NCBI GenBank assembly: GCA_046262635.1
Contig: JBHEMK010000107.1
Coordinates: 1 to 9,923 of the forward strand
Source of the DNA: JBHEMK01 sp046262635
GTDB lineage: Bacteria > Actinomycetota > Thermoleophilia > Gaiellales > Gaiellaceae
Reading direction: 5' to 3'
DNA length: 9,923 nucleotides
The number at the start of each line of letters is the position of its first letter. Position 1 is the first letter of the stretch. Below, piece after piece: positions 1 to 6,798 of this stretch. The notes under the pieces are model-generated. The model was not told the origin of the DNA. It did not search any database and was given only the letters and a program-made list of their open reading frames with translations. The position numbers were made by a program, and so were the translations under genes.

Positions 1-405
1 CGCGGGCCCGAGGGCGAGGCGCCCGCGCGTCGCGGGCTCGGTGCGCCAGGCGACGGTGGCCGAGAAGGGCGTCGCCGCCACGACGCGGAGGTCCGCGATT
101 GTGATGCCGTTTTGCACGGCCGCTGGGGTGGTCGCCTGCGCCGCGGTCGTCGTTTGGAGGTTCGCCGTCCCGGTGGCTGCCGACGGGCTCGTCGTCTGCG
201 GCGCGGCCGTGGTCGGGACGCTCGCCGTCGGGAGGGCTGCCGACGGGCTCGTCGTCTGCGGCGCGGCAACCGACGGCTGCGGGGGCCGCGCCGGGGGGCG
301 CCGGAGCAACAGCGCCGCGACGACGATCCCGAGCAGCGCCAGCCCGGCTCCCAGGAGCACGCGGGTCACGAGTGCGCCGCGGTCGATCTGCCGGAGCTGC
401 GGCAT
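1..405 (-). CDS. Membrane-anchored protein with repetitive stalk and Fn3-like domain (N-terminal part, cut by window edge)
   Basis: An open frame reads leftward from ATG at 405-403 to base 1 without a stop, giving 135 codons; the C-terminus lies outside the window. Residues about 12-34 form one hydrophobic helix (LGAGLALLGIVVAALLL), preceded by Arg5/9/15 and followed by Arg35-Arg36, so it is a signal-anchor or uncleaved signal. Residues about 37-98 are a Pro/Thr/Ser/Ala stalk containing AAPQTTSPSAA twice at a 20-residue spacing and a degenerate third copy. From about residue 101 (ITIADLRVVAATPFSATVAW) the pattern is that of the first strands of a fibronectin-III or purple-acid-phosphatase N-terminal beta-sandwich, including the alternating ATVAW strand and an EPAT turn. 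The function of the missing part is unknown; an extracellular enzyme or cell-surface protein is likely. A GTG at 408-406 is an alternative start one codon upstream. It diverges from the decarboxylase gene across 113 bp. Confidence 0.72.
   Translation of the reverse strand, partial: MPQLRQIDRGALVTRVLLGAGLALLGIVVAALLLRRPPARPPQPSVAAPQTTSPSAALPTASVPTTAAPQTTSPSAATGTANLQTTTAAQATTPAAVQNGITIADLRVVAATPFSATVAWRTEPATRGRLALGPA
175..267 (-). repeat. In-frame tandem repeat, 60-bp period, in the stalk of the membrane-anchored protein
   Basis: Bases 175-207 and 235-267 are identical over 33 bp and lie exactly 60 bp apart. The period equals 20 codons, so the repeat keeps the frame and encodes the two AAPQTTSPSAA units of the low-complexity stalk. 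A third, diverged copy can be recognised at about 117-174 (protein TTAAQATTPAA). Such a repeat can expand or contract without a frameshift, changing stalk length. Confidence 0.8.
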
Positions 406-412
406 CACGCCG

Positions 413-418
413 ACCGTA
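413..418 (-). promoter_or_regulatory. Putative extended -10 box for the leftward anchored-protein gene
   Basis: Read on the minus strand, TGCTACGGT carries a TACGGT hexamer (TAnnnT) with a TG one base upstream, as in extended -10 promoters. The hexamer ends 7 nt before the ATG at 405. That spacing would put transcription initiation at or next to the start codon, fitting a leaderless mRNA, and there is no Shine-Dalgarno sequence at the usual distance. TTGATG (439-434) is a possible -35 but with only a 15-bp spacer. Inferred from sequence pattern alone. Confidence 0.4.
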
Positions 419-504
419 GCAGCCCTCGTCCGGCATCAAAAGCTCGGAGGTTTGTGCGGCGTAAAAGGTTCGTAAGGACTGCGGCTGCCGCGTCGGGGCG
501 CGGG

Positions 505-510
505 TACCAT
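505..510 (+). promoter_or_regulatory. Putative -10 box for the UDP-xylose synthase / glycoside hydrolase operon
   Basis: TACCAT (TAnnnT) ends 8 nt before the GTG start at 519, so transcription would begin at or within a few bases of the start codon. No purine-rich Shine-Dalgarno sequence lies in the usual window upstream of 519, which favours a leaderless transcript. No convincing -35 is visible 16-19 bp upstream; a relatively AT-rich patch lies at about 435-480. Confidence 0.35.
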
Positions 511-518
511 CGGCTCCC

Positions 519-1457
519 GTGCCTACCGCAGTCGTCACCGGCGGGGCCGGCTTTCTCGGATCACACCTCTGCGACCACCTGATCGGCAAGGATCTCCGGG
601 TCGTCTGCGTCGACAATCTCGAGACGGGCTCGCTCCACAACGTCGAGCATCTCCGCGGTGACCACTTCGCATTCGTCACCCACGACATGACCCGCCACCT
701 CGAGATCGAGGAGCCCGTCGACTTCGTCTACCACCTCGCGAGCCCGGCGAGTCCGATCGACTACCTTCGCCTCCCTTTGCAGACGCTCAAGGTCGGTTCG
801 TACGGGACTCACAATGCGCTCGGGCTTGCGAAGAGGAAGCGCGCCCGCTTCCTGCTTTCTTCCACGAGCGAGGTCTACGGCGACCCGAGCATCCACCCTC
901 AGCCCGAGACGTACTGGGGCAACGTCAACCCCATCGGCCCGCGCGGAGTCTACGACGAGGCGAAGCGCTACGCCGAGGCCCTGACGATGGCGTATCACCG
1001 CCAGCAGGGCCTCGACACGTGCATCGTCCGCATCTTCAACACGTACGGCAGCCGGATGCGGCCGTACGACGGCCGCGCCATCCCGACATTCGTCAGGCAG
1101 GCGCTTGCGAACGAGCCGCTGACCGTGTTCGGCGACGGCTCGCAGACGCGGAGCTTCTGCTACGTCGACGACCTGGTCCTCGGACTCGTGCTGCTGATGG
1201 AGAGCGGCGAGCACCTCCCGGTCAACATCGGCAATCCCCTGGAGCTCTCGCTGCTGGAGCTCGCCCGCGCGGTCATCCGCGCCACCGGCTCGAGGAGCGA
1301 GATCGTGTTCGAGGCCCTCCCGGTCGACGACCCGCAGGTCCGCCAGCCCGACATCACCCGCGCCCGGCAGCTGCTCGGGTGGGAGCCGACGATCAGCCTC
1401 GAGGAAGGCCTGCGGCACATGCTTGCAGCGGGCGAGCGGGAGTCGGTCGGTGTCTAA
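519..1457 (+). CDS. uxs: UDP-glucuronate decarboxylase (UDP-xylose synthase), extended SDR family
   Basis: Encodes 312 residues from a GTG start. The enzyme converts UDP-glucuronate to UDP-xylose in the cytoplasm with tightly bound NAD+, through a 4-keto intermediate. The N-terminal Rossmann fold has the NAD motif GGAGFLGSH (G8, G11, G14) followed by VDNLETGS. Features strongly typical of UXS are HLASPASPIDYLRLP (from residue 72), TSEVYGDP (116-123), YWGNVNPIGPRGVYDEAKRY with catalytic Tyr145 and Lys149, RIFNTYG (171-177) and GDGSQTRSFCYVDD (205-218). Length and C-terminal pattern (PDITRARQLLGWEP) match the bacterial soluble enzyme, without the formyltransferase domain of ArnA. Its stop TAA overlaps the GTG of the downstream glycoside hydrolase by 8 nt, indicating translational coupling. 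Its substrate comes from UDP-glucose dehydrogenase, which is not in the window. Other UDP-sugar SDRs are much less likely given the ASPASP and WGNVNPIGPR signatures. Confidence 0.95.
   Translation: MPTAVVTGGAGFLGSHLCDHLIGKDLRVVCVDNLETGSLHNVEHLRGDHFAFVTHDMTRHLEIEEPVDFVYHLASPASPIDYLRLPLQTLKVGSYGTHNALGLAKRKRARFLLSSTSEVYGDPSIHPQPETYWGNVNPIGPRGVYDEAKRYAEALTMAYHRQQGLDTCIVRIFNTYGSRMRPYDGRAIPTFVRQALANEPLTVFGDGSQTRSFCYVDDLVLGLVLLMESGEHLPVNIGNPLELSLLELARAVIRATGSRSEIVFEALPVDDPQVRQPDITRARQLLGWEPTISLEEGLRHMLAAGERESVGV
1438..1442 (+). promoter_or_regulatory. Ribosome binding site deciding the GTG start of the glycoside hydrolase
   Basis: GGGAG lies inside the 3' end of the decarboxylase gene, 7 nt before GTG at 1450. 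This favours GTG 1450 over the upstream in-frame TTG at 1423, which would place nine polar residues in front of an otherwise standard signal peptide. Confidence 0.6.
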
Positions 1458-2619
1458 GCGCATCGTCTTGACCGCGGCGACCATCCTGGCTGCCGCGGGA
1501 CTCGCCGTGCCCGCCGCCGCCGCGGCTCGGCACATGCTCGTCGGGATCAACGACGAGGCGAACACGCTCTACGGGAACCCCGACACCACCTTCCCGATCC
1601 TCGAGCAGCTGCGTGCACAGGTGCTGCGGGTCAACCTCTACTGGGGCGGCAACGCCTACGGCGTCGCCAAGACGCAGCCGGTCGACCCGGCCGACCCGGG
1701 CGATCCCGCCTACGACTGGACGCTCTACGACCGCTTCGTCCGCTACGCATCGCAGTACAACATCAAGGTCGTCTTCTCGATCCTCTTCACGCCCGGCTGG
1801 GCGAACGGGGGTCACGACAGGCGCTGGGCACCGACCAGCGCCGCCGACCTGCAGAAGTTCGCCTTCGCCGCGGCGAAGCGCTACAGCGGCACCTACGTGC
1901 CGCCGCTCGAGCAGCAGGATCCGGCCAACTCGTCGACGGCGCTGCCGCTGCCGGCGGTCCGATTTTGGACCGCGTGGAACGAGCCGAACAACCCGATCTG
2001 GCTTTGGCCGCAGTACAAGAGAGTCAAGGGCGCCTGGAGGATGGAGAGTGCCCGGAACTACGTGCGGATCTGCAACGCGGTGTACGCGGGCGTGCACGCC
2101 ACGGCGCTCTCGAACGAGAAGGTCGCGTGCGGCGTCACCGGGCCGCGCGGCAACGACGCCCCGGGGACGAGCCGTCCGTCGATCGATCCGATCTCGTTCA
2201 TGCAGGCACTGAAGAGGTACGGCCTGAAGAAGTTCGACGCGTACGCCCACCATCCGTACTACGGCTCGCGCACCGAGCCGCCCACCTTCAAGCCGCGGGG
2301 AAAGGCGGTCCAGCTCGGCAACATCGGCACCCTGATCACGCAGGTGACGAAGTTCTGGGGGCGCAAGCGGATCTGGCTGACCGAGTTCGGCTACCAGACG
2401 ACGCCGCAGGACAAGCTGTTCGGGGTTTCGTATGCGAAGCAGGCCGCCTATCTGACGCAGTCGTTCGCGATCGCGCGGAAGAACCCGCGAGTCGACATGA
2501 TGCTCTGGTTCCTCGTGATCGACGACACGAACATCGCGAACGGCTGGCAATCGGGATTGCTCACGGCAACCGGAGTCAAGAAGCCGGCCTTCACGGCCTT
2601 CGCGCGGCTTCCGCACTGA
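1450..2619 (+). CDS. Secreted clan GH-A glycoside hydrolase (GH5/GH39-like, cellulase-family fold)
   Basis: From GTG 1450 the product is 389 residues. It begins with a signal peptide: SKR, a hydrophobic core at about 5-20, and a likely cleavage after the AAAAA run near residue 26. The mature part fits a TIM-barrel retaining hydrolase. VLRVNLYWGG (58-67) resembles an early barrel strand, FWTAWNEPNNP carries the acid/base Glu178 in the clan-defining NEP motif, and IWLTEFGY carries the likely nucleophile Glu312; the spacing of about 134 residues is usual for the clan. DAYAHHPYYG before the nucleophile is also typical of GH39/GH5-like proteins. Substrate cannot be read from sequence. Its position directly after UDP-xylose synthase, in a Wzx/Wzy locus, suggests it cuts the exported polymer, comparable in role to the GH39 endoglycosidase PslG; this is inference. 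The 3' end overlaps the convergent glycosyltransferase gene by 29 bp. Confidence 0.85.
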   Translation: MSKRIVLTAATILAAAGLAVPAAAAARHMLVGINDEANTLYGNPDTTFPILEQLRAQVLRVNLYWGGNAYGVAKTQPVDPADPGDPAYDWTLYDRFVRYASQYNIKVVFSILFTPGWANGGHDRRWAPTSAADLQKFAFAAAKRYSGTYVPPLEQQDPANSSTALPLPAVRFWTAWNEPNNPIWLWPQYKRVKGAWRMESARNYVRICNAVYAGVHATALSNEKVACGVTGPRGNDAPGTSRPSIDPISFMQALKRYGLKKFDAYAHHPYYGSRTEPPTFKPRGKAVQLGNIGTLITQVTKFWGRKRIWLTEFGYQTTPQDKLFGVSYAKQAAYLTQSFAIARKNPRVDMMLWFLVIDDTNIANGWQSGLLTATGVKKPAFTAFARLPH

Positions 2620-3790
2620 GCAGCGACCGGTACAGCCGGTCCATGTCGTCCACGAGCCGGTCGACGGCGTAGCGGCCCGGGACGCGGGTGCGGCCCGCCT
2701 CCCCCATCCGCGCTCGCAGCGCCGGGTCGCGCGCCAGCTCCGCGAGCCGCACGGCCAGCTGCTCCGGGTCGCCCGGATCGACGAGGAAGCCGTCCACGCC
2801 GTCGCTGACGACGTCGGGGACGCCGCCGACGCGCGTCGCCACGACCGGGCGGCCGGCGGCGAGCGACTCGATCGCGCTCACGGGTGTCCCCTCGTTCACC
2901 GAGGGGAGGATCATCACGTCGAAAGCGGCGTAGAACGGCGCTACCTGCTCCTGATAGCCGAGGAAGAGGCAGCGCTTGGCGACGCCGAGGTCGTGCGCGC
3001 GCCGCTCGATCCGCCCGCGGTCCGGGCCGTCTCCGACCATGCAGAGGTAGGCCTCGACGCCGCGGTCGCGGAGCAGCCGCAGGGCGACCAGCACGTCGGT
3101 TGTGTTCTTCACGCCCGTCATCCGGCCGATCCAGCCGACGACGAAGGCGTCCGCCGGTACGCCCATCAGCCTCCGCGTCTCCCCGCGCGCAGCCGGCCCG
3201 GCCGCGATCCGCTCCTCGAGCTCGATTCCGAGTCGGATGACGACGAACTTCTCCTTCGGCGCGACGCCCAGCGCGACTAGGTCGTCGCGGACCTGCGGGC
3301 TGACGGCGATCAGGGCCGTCGATCCTTTCGCGAGCCAGCGCTCGAGCAGCCGGAAACCCATCGTTCTCAGCGGGTCGAAATAGCCGCGCAGGACGTGGCC
3401 GTGGAAGGTGTGCACCACGATCGGCGGCCGGGCGCCGCCGGCGAGCAGCGCCGCGAGCCGGCCGACGGCTCCCGCCTTGGCCGTGTGGGTGTGCAGGATC
3501 TGCGGGCGCTCCCGGCGGATCAGCTTCGCGAGCCGGAAGGCCGCCCGCGCATCGCGGAGCGCCGAGATCTCGCGCGAGAGCTCGTGGACGCGCTCGATCC
3601 GGACGCCGAGGCCTTCGGCGACGAAGGCCATCGACTCCTCACCGCGCGCCAGCGTGCCTGCGACGAGGACGGTCTCGTAGCCGCGGTCCCGCAGGGCATT
3701 CGACAGGTAGGCGACGTGCAGCGCGGGCCCGCCCATGTTCAGGCGGGCGATCACGCGCACGATCTTGACCGGCCGGCCGTTACTCGGCAT
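2591..3790 (-). CDS. Glycosyltransferase family 4 (GT-B), last gene of the leftward operon
   Basis: Encodes 399 residues from ATG 3790. Retaining GT-B glycosyltransferases of this family transfer a sugar from a nucleotide donor to a lipid-linked or sugar acceptor at the inner face of the membrane. The acceptor-side domain starts with VRVIARLNMGGPALHV (GG loop, 11-26) and includes ILHTHTAKAG (98-107) and VVHTFHGHVLRGYF (125-138). The donor-side domain contains VGWIGRMTGVKN (218-229), MVGDGPDRGRIE (251-262) and the E-x7-E signature NEGTPVSAIE (Glu300, Glu308), followed by the usual GRPVVATRVGGVPDVV. No membrane segment is seen. Its start overlaps the stop of the upstream epimerase gene by 11 nt and no clear Shine-Dalgarno precedes it, so it probably depends on translational coupling. 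Sugar specificity is not predictable. Confidence 0.93.
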   Translation of the reverse strand: MPSNGRPVKIVRVIARLNMGGPALHVAYLSNALRDRGYETVLVAGTLARGEESMAFVAEGLGVRIERVHELSREISALRDARAAFRLAKLIRRERPQILHTHTAKAGAVGRLAALLAGGARPPIVVHTFHGHVLRGYFDPLRTMGFRLLERWLAKGSTALIAVSPQVRDDLVALGVAPKEKFVVIRLGIELEERIAAGPAARGETRRLMGVPADAFVVGWIGRMTGVKNTTDVLVALRLLRDRGVEAYLCMVGDGPDRGRIERRAHDLGVAKRCLFLGYQEQVAPFYAAFDVMILPSVNEGTPVSAIESLAAGRPVVATRVGGVPDVVSDGVDGFLVDPGDPEQLAVRLAELARDPALRARMGEAGRTRVPGRYAVDRLVDDMDRLYRSLLSAEAARRP

Positions 3791-4727
3791 GCGCAGCCGT
3801 CGGCACGTGCTCGACGGTCAAGCGGAGCCCCTCCTCGAGCGAGACGGCCGGCTCGTATCCGAGCAGGCGCCGCGCCTCCGCGACGTCGGCCCAGGAGTCG
3901 CGCACGTCGGCCGCGCGCGACGGCTCGTACTCCTTCTCGACGGGCAGCCCGAGCACCTGACCGATCGCGTCGGCGAGCTCGTTCACCGTGAAGGAGCGGC
4001 CGGTTGCGATGTTGAGGACGACACCGCTCACTCCCTCGGCGGCGGCGGCGAGCAGGTTCGCGTCCACGACGTTCGCGACGTACGTGAAGTCGCGCGACTG
4101 GTTCCCGTCGCCGTGGATCGGCACCGGCCGGCCCTCGCGCACGGCCGCGATGAACCGCGGCACGACCGCGGCGTACTGCGAGGTCGGATCCTGGTTCGGC
4201 CCGAAGACGTTGAAGTAGCGCAGCGCGACCGCCTCGAGCTCGTAGACGCGGCTGAAACTGACGCAGTAGCGCTCGGCGGCCAGCTTCGAGACGGCATAGG
4301 GCGAGATCGGGTCCGGGTGCTGCGTCTCGCCCCGGGGCAGCAGGCCGCCGTTGCCGTAGACCGACGATGAGGAGGCGGAGACGACGCGGCGGACGCCCTC
4401 GTCGCGCGCGGCGAGCAGGACGTTGAGCGTGCCCTCGACGTTGACGGCGCTCGTCGTCAGCGGGTCGTGAACCGAGCGCGGCACCGACGGCAGCGCGCCC
4501 TGGTGGAAGACGACCTCAACGCCGCGGGTGGCGTTGTGGACGCGTTCATAGCTGCGCAGCTCGCCCTCGACGAGCTCGACGCTGTCCCAGGACGCCTCGA
4601 GGTTCCGCCGGTTGCCGGTCGAGAAGTTGTCGAGCACGCGAACGTCGTCGCCCCGTTCGAGCAGGCGGCGCACCAGGTTCGAGCCGATGAAGCCGCCGCC
4701 GCCCGTGACCAGCACCTTGCGGGCCAT
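3780..4727 (-). CDS. UDP-hexose / UDP-N-acetylhexosamine 4-epimerase-like SDR enzyme
   Basis: Encodes 315 residues from ATG 4727. The extended SDR fold shows the NAD site TGGGGFIGSN (G9, G12, G15), VLDNFSTGNRRN (31-42), catalytic SASSSSVYG (117-125) and YAVSK with Tyr144 and Lys148. FHQGALPSVPRSVHDP (from residue 74) and LRYFNVFGPNQDPTSQYAAV (169-188) are close to the WbpP-type UDP-GlcNAc/UDP-Glc 4-epimerases, as I recall them; GDGNQSRDFTYV (206-217) is a general sugar-epimerase signature. The likely role is to interconvert UDP-Glc(NAc) and UDP-Gal(NAc) for the polymer. A dehydratase or decarboxylase is less likely. The start forms TGATG with the methyltransferase stop (1-nt overlap); a GAGG lies 10 nt upstream. 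An open frame continues upstream as far as 5420, but that extension lies opposite the methyltransferase frame and lacks domain character. Confidence 0.9.
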   Translation of the reverse strand: MARKVLVTGGGGFIGSNLVRRLLERGDDVRVLDNFSTGNRRNLEASWDSVELVEGELRSYERVHNATRGVEVVFHQGALPSVPRSVHDPLTTSAVNVEGTLNVLLAARDEGVRRVVSASSSSVYGNGGLLPRGETQHPDPISPYAVSKLAAERYCVSFSRVYELEAVALRYFNVFGPNQDPTSQYAAVVPRFIAAVREGRPVPIHGDGNQSRDFTYVANVVDANLLAAAAEGVSGVVLNIATGRSFTVNELADAIGQVLGLPVEKEYEPSRAADVRDSWADVAEARRLLGYEPAVSLEEGLRLTVEHVPTAAHAE

Positions 4728-5428
4728 CAGACCACGGCCTCGACGTGGTAGTTCGCTGCCAGCGACCCCGCGATCGGCTCCCCGAGCATCGGCACGGAGC
4801 GGTCGAGAGCGGCGGCACCCCGGTTGATCCCAGCGATCAGCGGGCGGCCCAGCGGCCGCAGCCGCGCCCGCTTGAGCAGGAGGTCGATGGAGTGGGAGAG
4901 GAGCATTCCGACGCACGCCGTTGTACCGGAGCCGGGGCGAACGGTGACGGCTGACCACTCTGCATTCTCGCGAAAGAGCCGGTCGAGCCCGCTGTGCGTC
5001 CAACGCCAGAGATCCTGCGGCGCCGGGTGATAGACGGAGACGCCGTGGGTCGACGCGAGCACGCGGCCCCCCGGCCGCGTCACCCGCCGGAGCTCCGAGA
5101 CGGCCTTCGCCGGGTCGTCGCAGTGCTCGAGCACCTGGGTGCAGAGGACGAGGTCGAAGCTGCCGTTCTCGACGGGCAGCGACTCGACCGTGCCCTGGAG
5201 GTCGGCGTCCGGACCGAGATCGACGCCGACGTACTCGTCCGCGTACGGCTCGAAGAACGGGTAGTAGGGCTTGATGCCGGAGCCGACGTCGAGGACCCGG
5301 TAGCGGCCGTACGTGCCCGCCGCCTCGACGGCCGCTCGCCGGAGCCACTCGGCGAGCGGCGCCCGCACGGTCCAGGTCGGGGAGCCTGGGCGCGGTCGGC
5401 GCCGGTCGGCGCCGGGCCACTCAGGCAC
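4727..5428 (-). CDS. Class I SAM-dependent methyltransferase
   Basis: Encodes 233 residues from GTG 5428. The Rossmann-like methyltransferase core shows motif I VLDVGSGIKPYYPFF (45-59), the acidic end of strand 2 in YVGVDLG (66-72), FDLVLCTQVLEHCDDP (91-106) and LRRVTRPGGRVL (113-124), the standard Methyltransf_11-type order. It would transfer a methyl group from S-adenosylmethionine. PAPQDLWRWTHSGLDRLF (135-152) resembles methyltransferases found in polysaccharide and sugar-nucleotide clusters. The last ~60 residues (175-233), with a basic helix SIDLLLKRARLRPLG, match no domain I recognise and might contact membrane or acceptor. By context it may O-methylate a sugar or cap the chain; the substrate is unknown. 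The start overlaps the stop of the upstream Wzy-like gene by 8 nt (GTGCCTGA), and the downstream stop overlaps the epimerase start. Confidence 0.9.
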   Translation of the reverse strand: MPEWPGADRRRPRPGSPTWTVRAPLAEWLRRAAVEAAGTYGRYRVLDVGSGIKPYYPFFEPYADEYVGVDLGPDADLQGTVESLPVENGSFDLVLCTQVLEHCDDPAKAVSELRRVTRPGGRVLASTHGVSVYHPAPQDLWRWTHSGLDRLFRENAEWSAVTVRPGSGTTACVGMLLSHSIDLLLKRARLRPLGRPLIAGINRGAAALDRSVPMLGEPIAGSLAANYHVEAVV

Positions 5429-6788
5429 GGCCGCGCCTCCAGGAGGCCGAAGCCGCGGCGAGGCCCAGGGCGAGCCACGTGGCCGCGTCGAGCGGCAGCC
5501 CGGCGACGTAGCCCTGACCGAGCCAGAGCCCCAGCGCGACGAGCAGCCACGCGAGCGCGAGCGCGCCGACCGCGTGCCCGGAGAGCGCGGCCGAGCCGGC
5601 GAGGGCGACGCCGGTGAGGATCAGCGCGACGAGTGCAGCGGCACCGATGATGCCGAGATCCGCGAGCGTCTGGACGTAGAGGTTCTGAACGCCGTAGGAG
5701 CGGCCGCGGGCCGGGAAGGCGAGCGGCGCGACGTGTGGGAAGCGCCTGCGTGCAGCCGCCAGCTCGGGGCCGTAGCTCGCGTACTCGCCCGAGCCCTCGA
5801 AGCCGACGCCGAGGAACGGGTGATGCACGAAGACCCGCGCTCCGATGTACACGAGCAACGTCCGCTGCGAGTACGTCTGGACGTCGGCGTTCGTCGAGTT
5901 CTTGTTCGGCTTCACGCCGACGAAGCGGAGAAACTGGTCGTAGTCGCCGCCACGTAGCGCGACGATGCCGAGGCCGACGACGAGGGTGGCGAGAATCGCC
6001 GTTGCAGCCCCACGCCTCCGGCCGTCGCGCAGGCCGAGGCCGGCGAGGACGAGCGTCGCGGCGCCGACCCCGATCAAGCCCGCGGTCGCGCCGGCGAGCA
6101 CGAGTCCGATCCCGCCCGCGACGGCTGCGACGAGCGCCGGTCCGCGCCGGCCGAGCCCCCCCGGGCCGAGCGCCGGAGCGACGAGGCCGGCGGCGTAGGC
6201 CATTCCCGAGAGGGCGGCGAAGTCGTTGTGCCCGAGCAGCGAGGGCTGCCGGCGTCCGGCCGGCCACGCGTGGAGGATCGAGAGGCCGAAGAACTGCAAG
6301 AGCCCGACTGCGGTCGCGACCACGCTCCAGACGACCACCGAGACGAGCAACGGCTCCAGGTCGGCGCGGCGGCGGAGGATCAGCGGTAGCGCCGCCGCGA
6401 GCAGCGCATATTCGGCGAACTTCGCCGCCGTCACCGCATGGACGTGCCAGGAGTAGCCGGCGCGGGCCGCACCGTACGCGACGGCGACGCCGATCCAGCC
6501 GAGATAGAGGAGTCCTGCGATCCAGAGCGGCCGGCCGCCGCGCAGGCGGGCAAACCCGTCGCGCAGACCGGCGAGGAGCGCGGCCAGCGCCACCGCCCAG
6601 ACGGCGATGTCGGACAGGTAGGCCGTCGCCCGGGTCGAGCCGAAGCCGACGCTGAAGCCAGGCTGGTAGCGGACGTGCAGGAAGAGAACCGGCAGCGCGA
6701 GCGCCAGGATCACCGCGCCGGGCGACCACGTTCCTCCTCGGGCGGCCGAGCCCCTCCATCTCTTGCCGGAGAGCGAGCTGGTGGCCAA
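5421..6788 (-). CDS. Wzy / O-antigen ligase-like polytopic membrane protein
   Basis: From TTG 6788 the product is 455 residues with about ten or more hydrophobic segments, for example around 27-37 (VILALALPVLF), 59-74, 90-104, 128-137, 146-165, several between 199 and 280, 378-400 and 405-430. In Wzy/WaaL-type proteins such segments surround a periplasmic loop that joins lipid-linked repeat units or ligates them. Family-like signatures are LLGHNDFAALSG (about 184-195), the QRTLLVYIGARVFVHHPFLG stretch (about 308-327) preceding the large loop, and VQNLYVQTLADLGIIG (about 367-382), which closely matches the Wzy_C pattern of an Arg followed by HPxxGxG and later HNxYLQ..xGxxG, here with Gln-Asn in place of His-Asn. 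The start is uncertain: TTG 6824, GTG 6800 and TTG 6788 are in frame, none with a Shine-Dalgarno. TTG 6788 fits the -10 box at 6804-6799. First gene of the leftward operon; polymerase versus ligase cannot be separated by sequence. Confidence 0.85.
   Translation of the reverse strand: MATSSLSGKRWRGSAARGGTWSPGAVILALALPVLFLHVRYQPGFSVGFGSTRATAYLSDIAVWAVALAALLAGLRDGFARLRGGRPLWIAGLLYLGWIGVAVAYGAARAGYSWHVHAVTAAKFAEYALLAAALPLILRRRADLEPLLVSVVVWSVVATAVGLLQFFGLSILHAWPAGRRQPSLLGHNDFAALSGMAYAAGLVAPALGPGGLGRRGPALVAAVAGGIGLVLAGATAGLIGVGAATLVLAGLGLRDGRRRGAATAILATLVVGLGIVALRGGDYDQFLRFVGVKPNKNSTNADVQTYSQRTLLVYIGARVFVHHPFLGVGFEGSGEYASYGPELAAARRRFPHVAPLAFPARGRSYGVQNLYVQTLADLGIIGAAALVALILTGVALAGSAALSGHAVGALALAWLLVALGLWLGQGYVAGLPLDAATWLALGLAAASASWRRGRA
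5436..5440 (-). promoter_or_regulatory. Strong ribosome binding site for the methyltransferase
   Basis: On the minus strand GGAGG lies 7 nt before GTG 5428, an almost ideal Shine-Dalgarno. It is within the 3' end of the Wzy-like gene and fixes the methyltransferase start. Confidence 0.7.
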
Positions 6789-6798
6789 ACGAGCCGCC

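Noticed and set aside
41..475. Plus-strand open frame across the left end
   Set aside because: It is antisense to the minus-strand anchored protein, whose frame has a coherent anchor, stalk and beta-sandwich start. The plus frame shows only repeat-derived Gly/Val/Ala runs.
2580..2611. Possible hairpin GAAGCCG...CGGCTTC at the end of the hydrolase gene
   Set aside because: An 18-nt loop, no T-tract and coding constraint on both strands make it unconvincing as a regulatory structure.
1393..2616. 407-codon minus-strand open frame opposite the glycoside hydrolase
   Set aside because: No domain or membrane pattern, biased Arg/Val/Glu composition, and fully antisense to a gene with clear catalytic motifs.
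2625..2641. Inverted repeat GACCGG-TACAG-CCGGTC just after the hydrolase stop, considered as a terminator
   Set aside because: The stem is only 6 bp, no T-tract follows on either strand, and it lies inside the glycosyltransferase coding region. A chance palindrome in GC-rich coding DNA is as likely.
4728..5420. N-terminal 231-codon extension of the epimerase frame
   Set aside because: It overlaps the methyltransferase in another frame of the same strand, is low-complexity Arg/Pro/Gly-rich, and the SDR fold begins exactly at ATG 4727.
5080..6759. 559-codon minus-strand open frame over the Wzy-like and methyltransferase genes
   Set aside because: Compositional shadow in GC-rich DNA (Arg/Ala/Pro runs). 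The competing frames have membrane segments and methyltransferase motifs.
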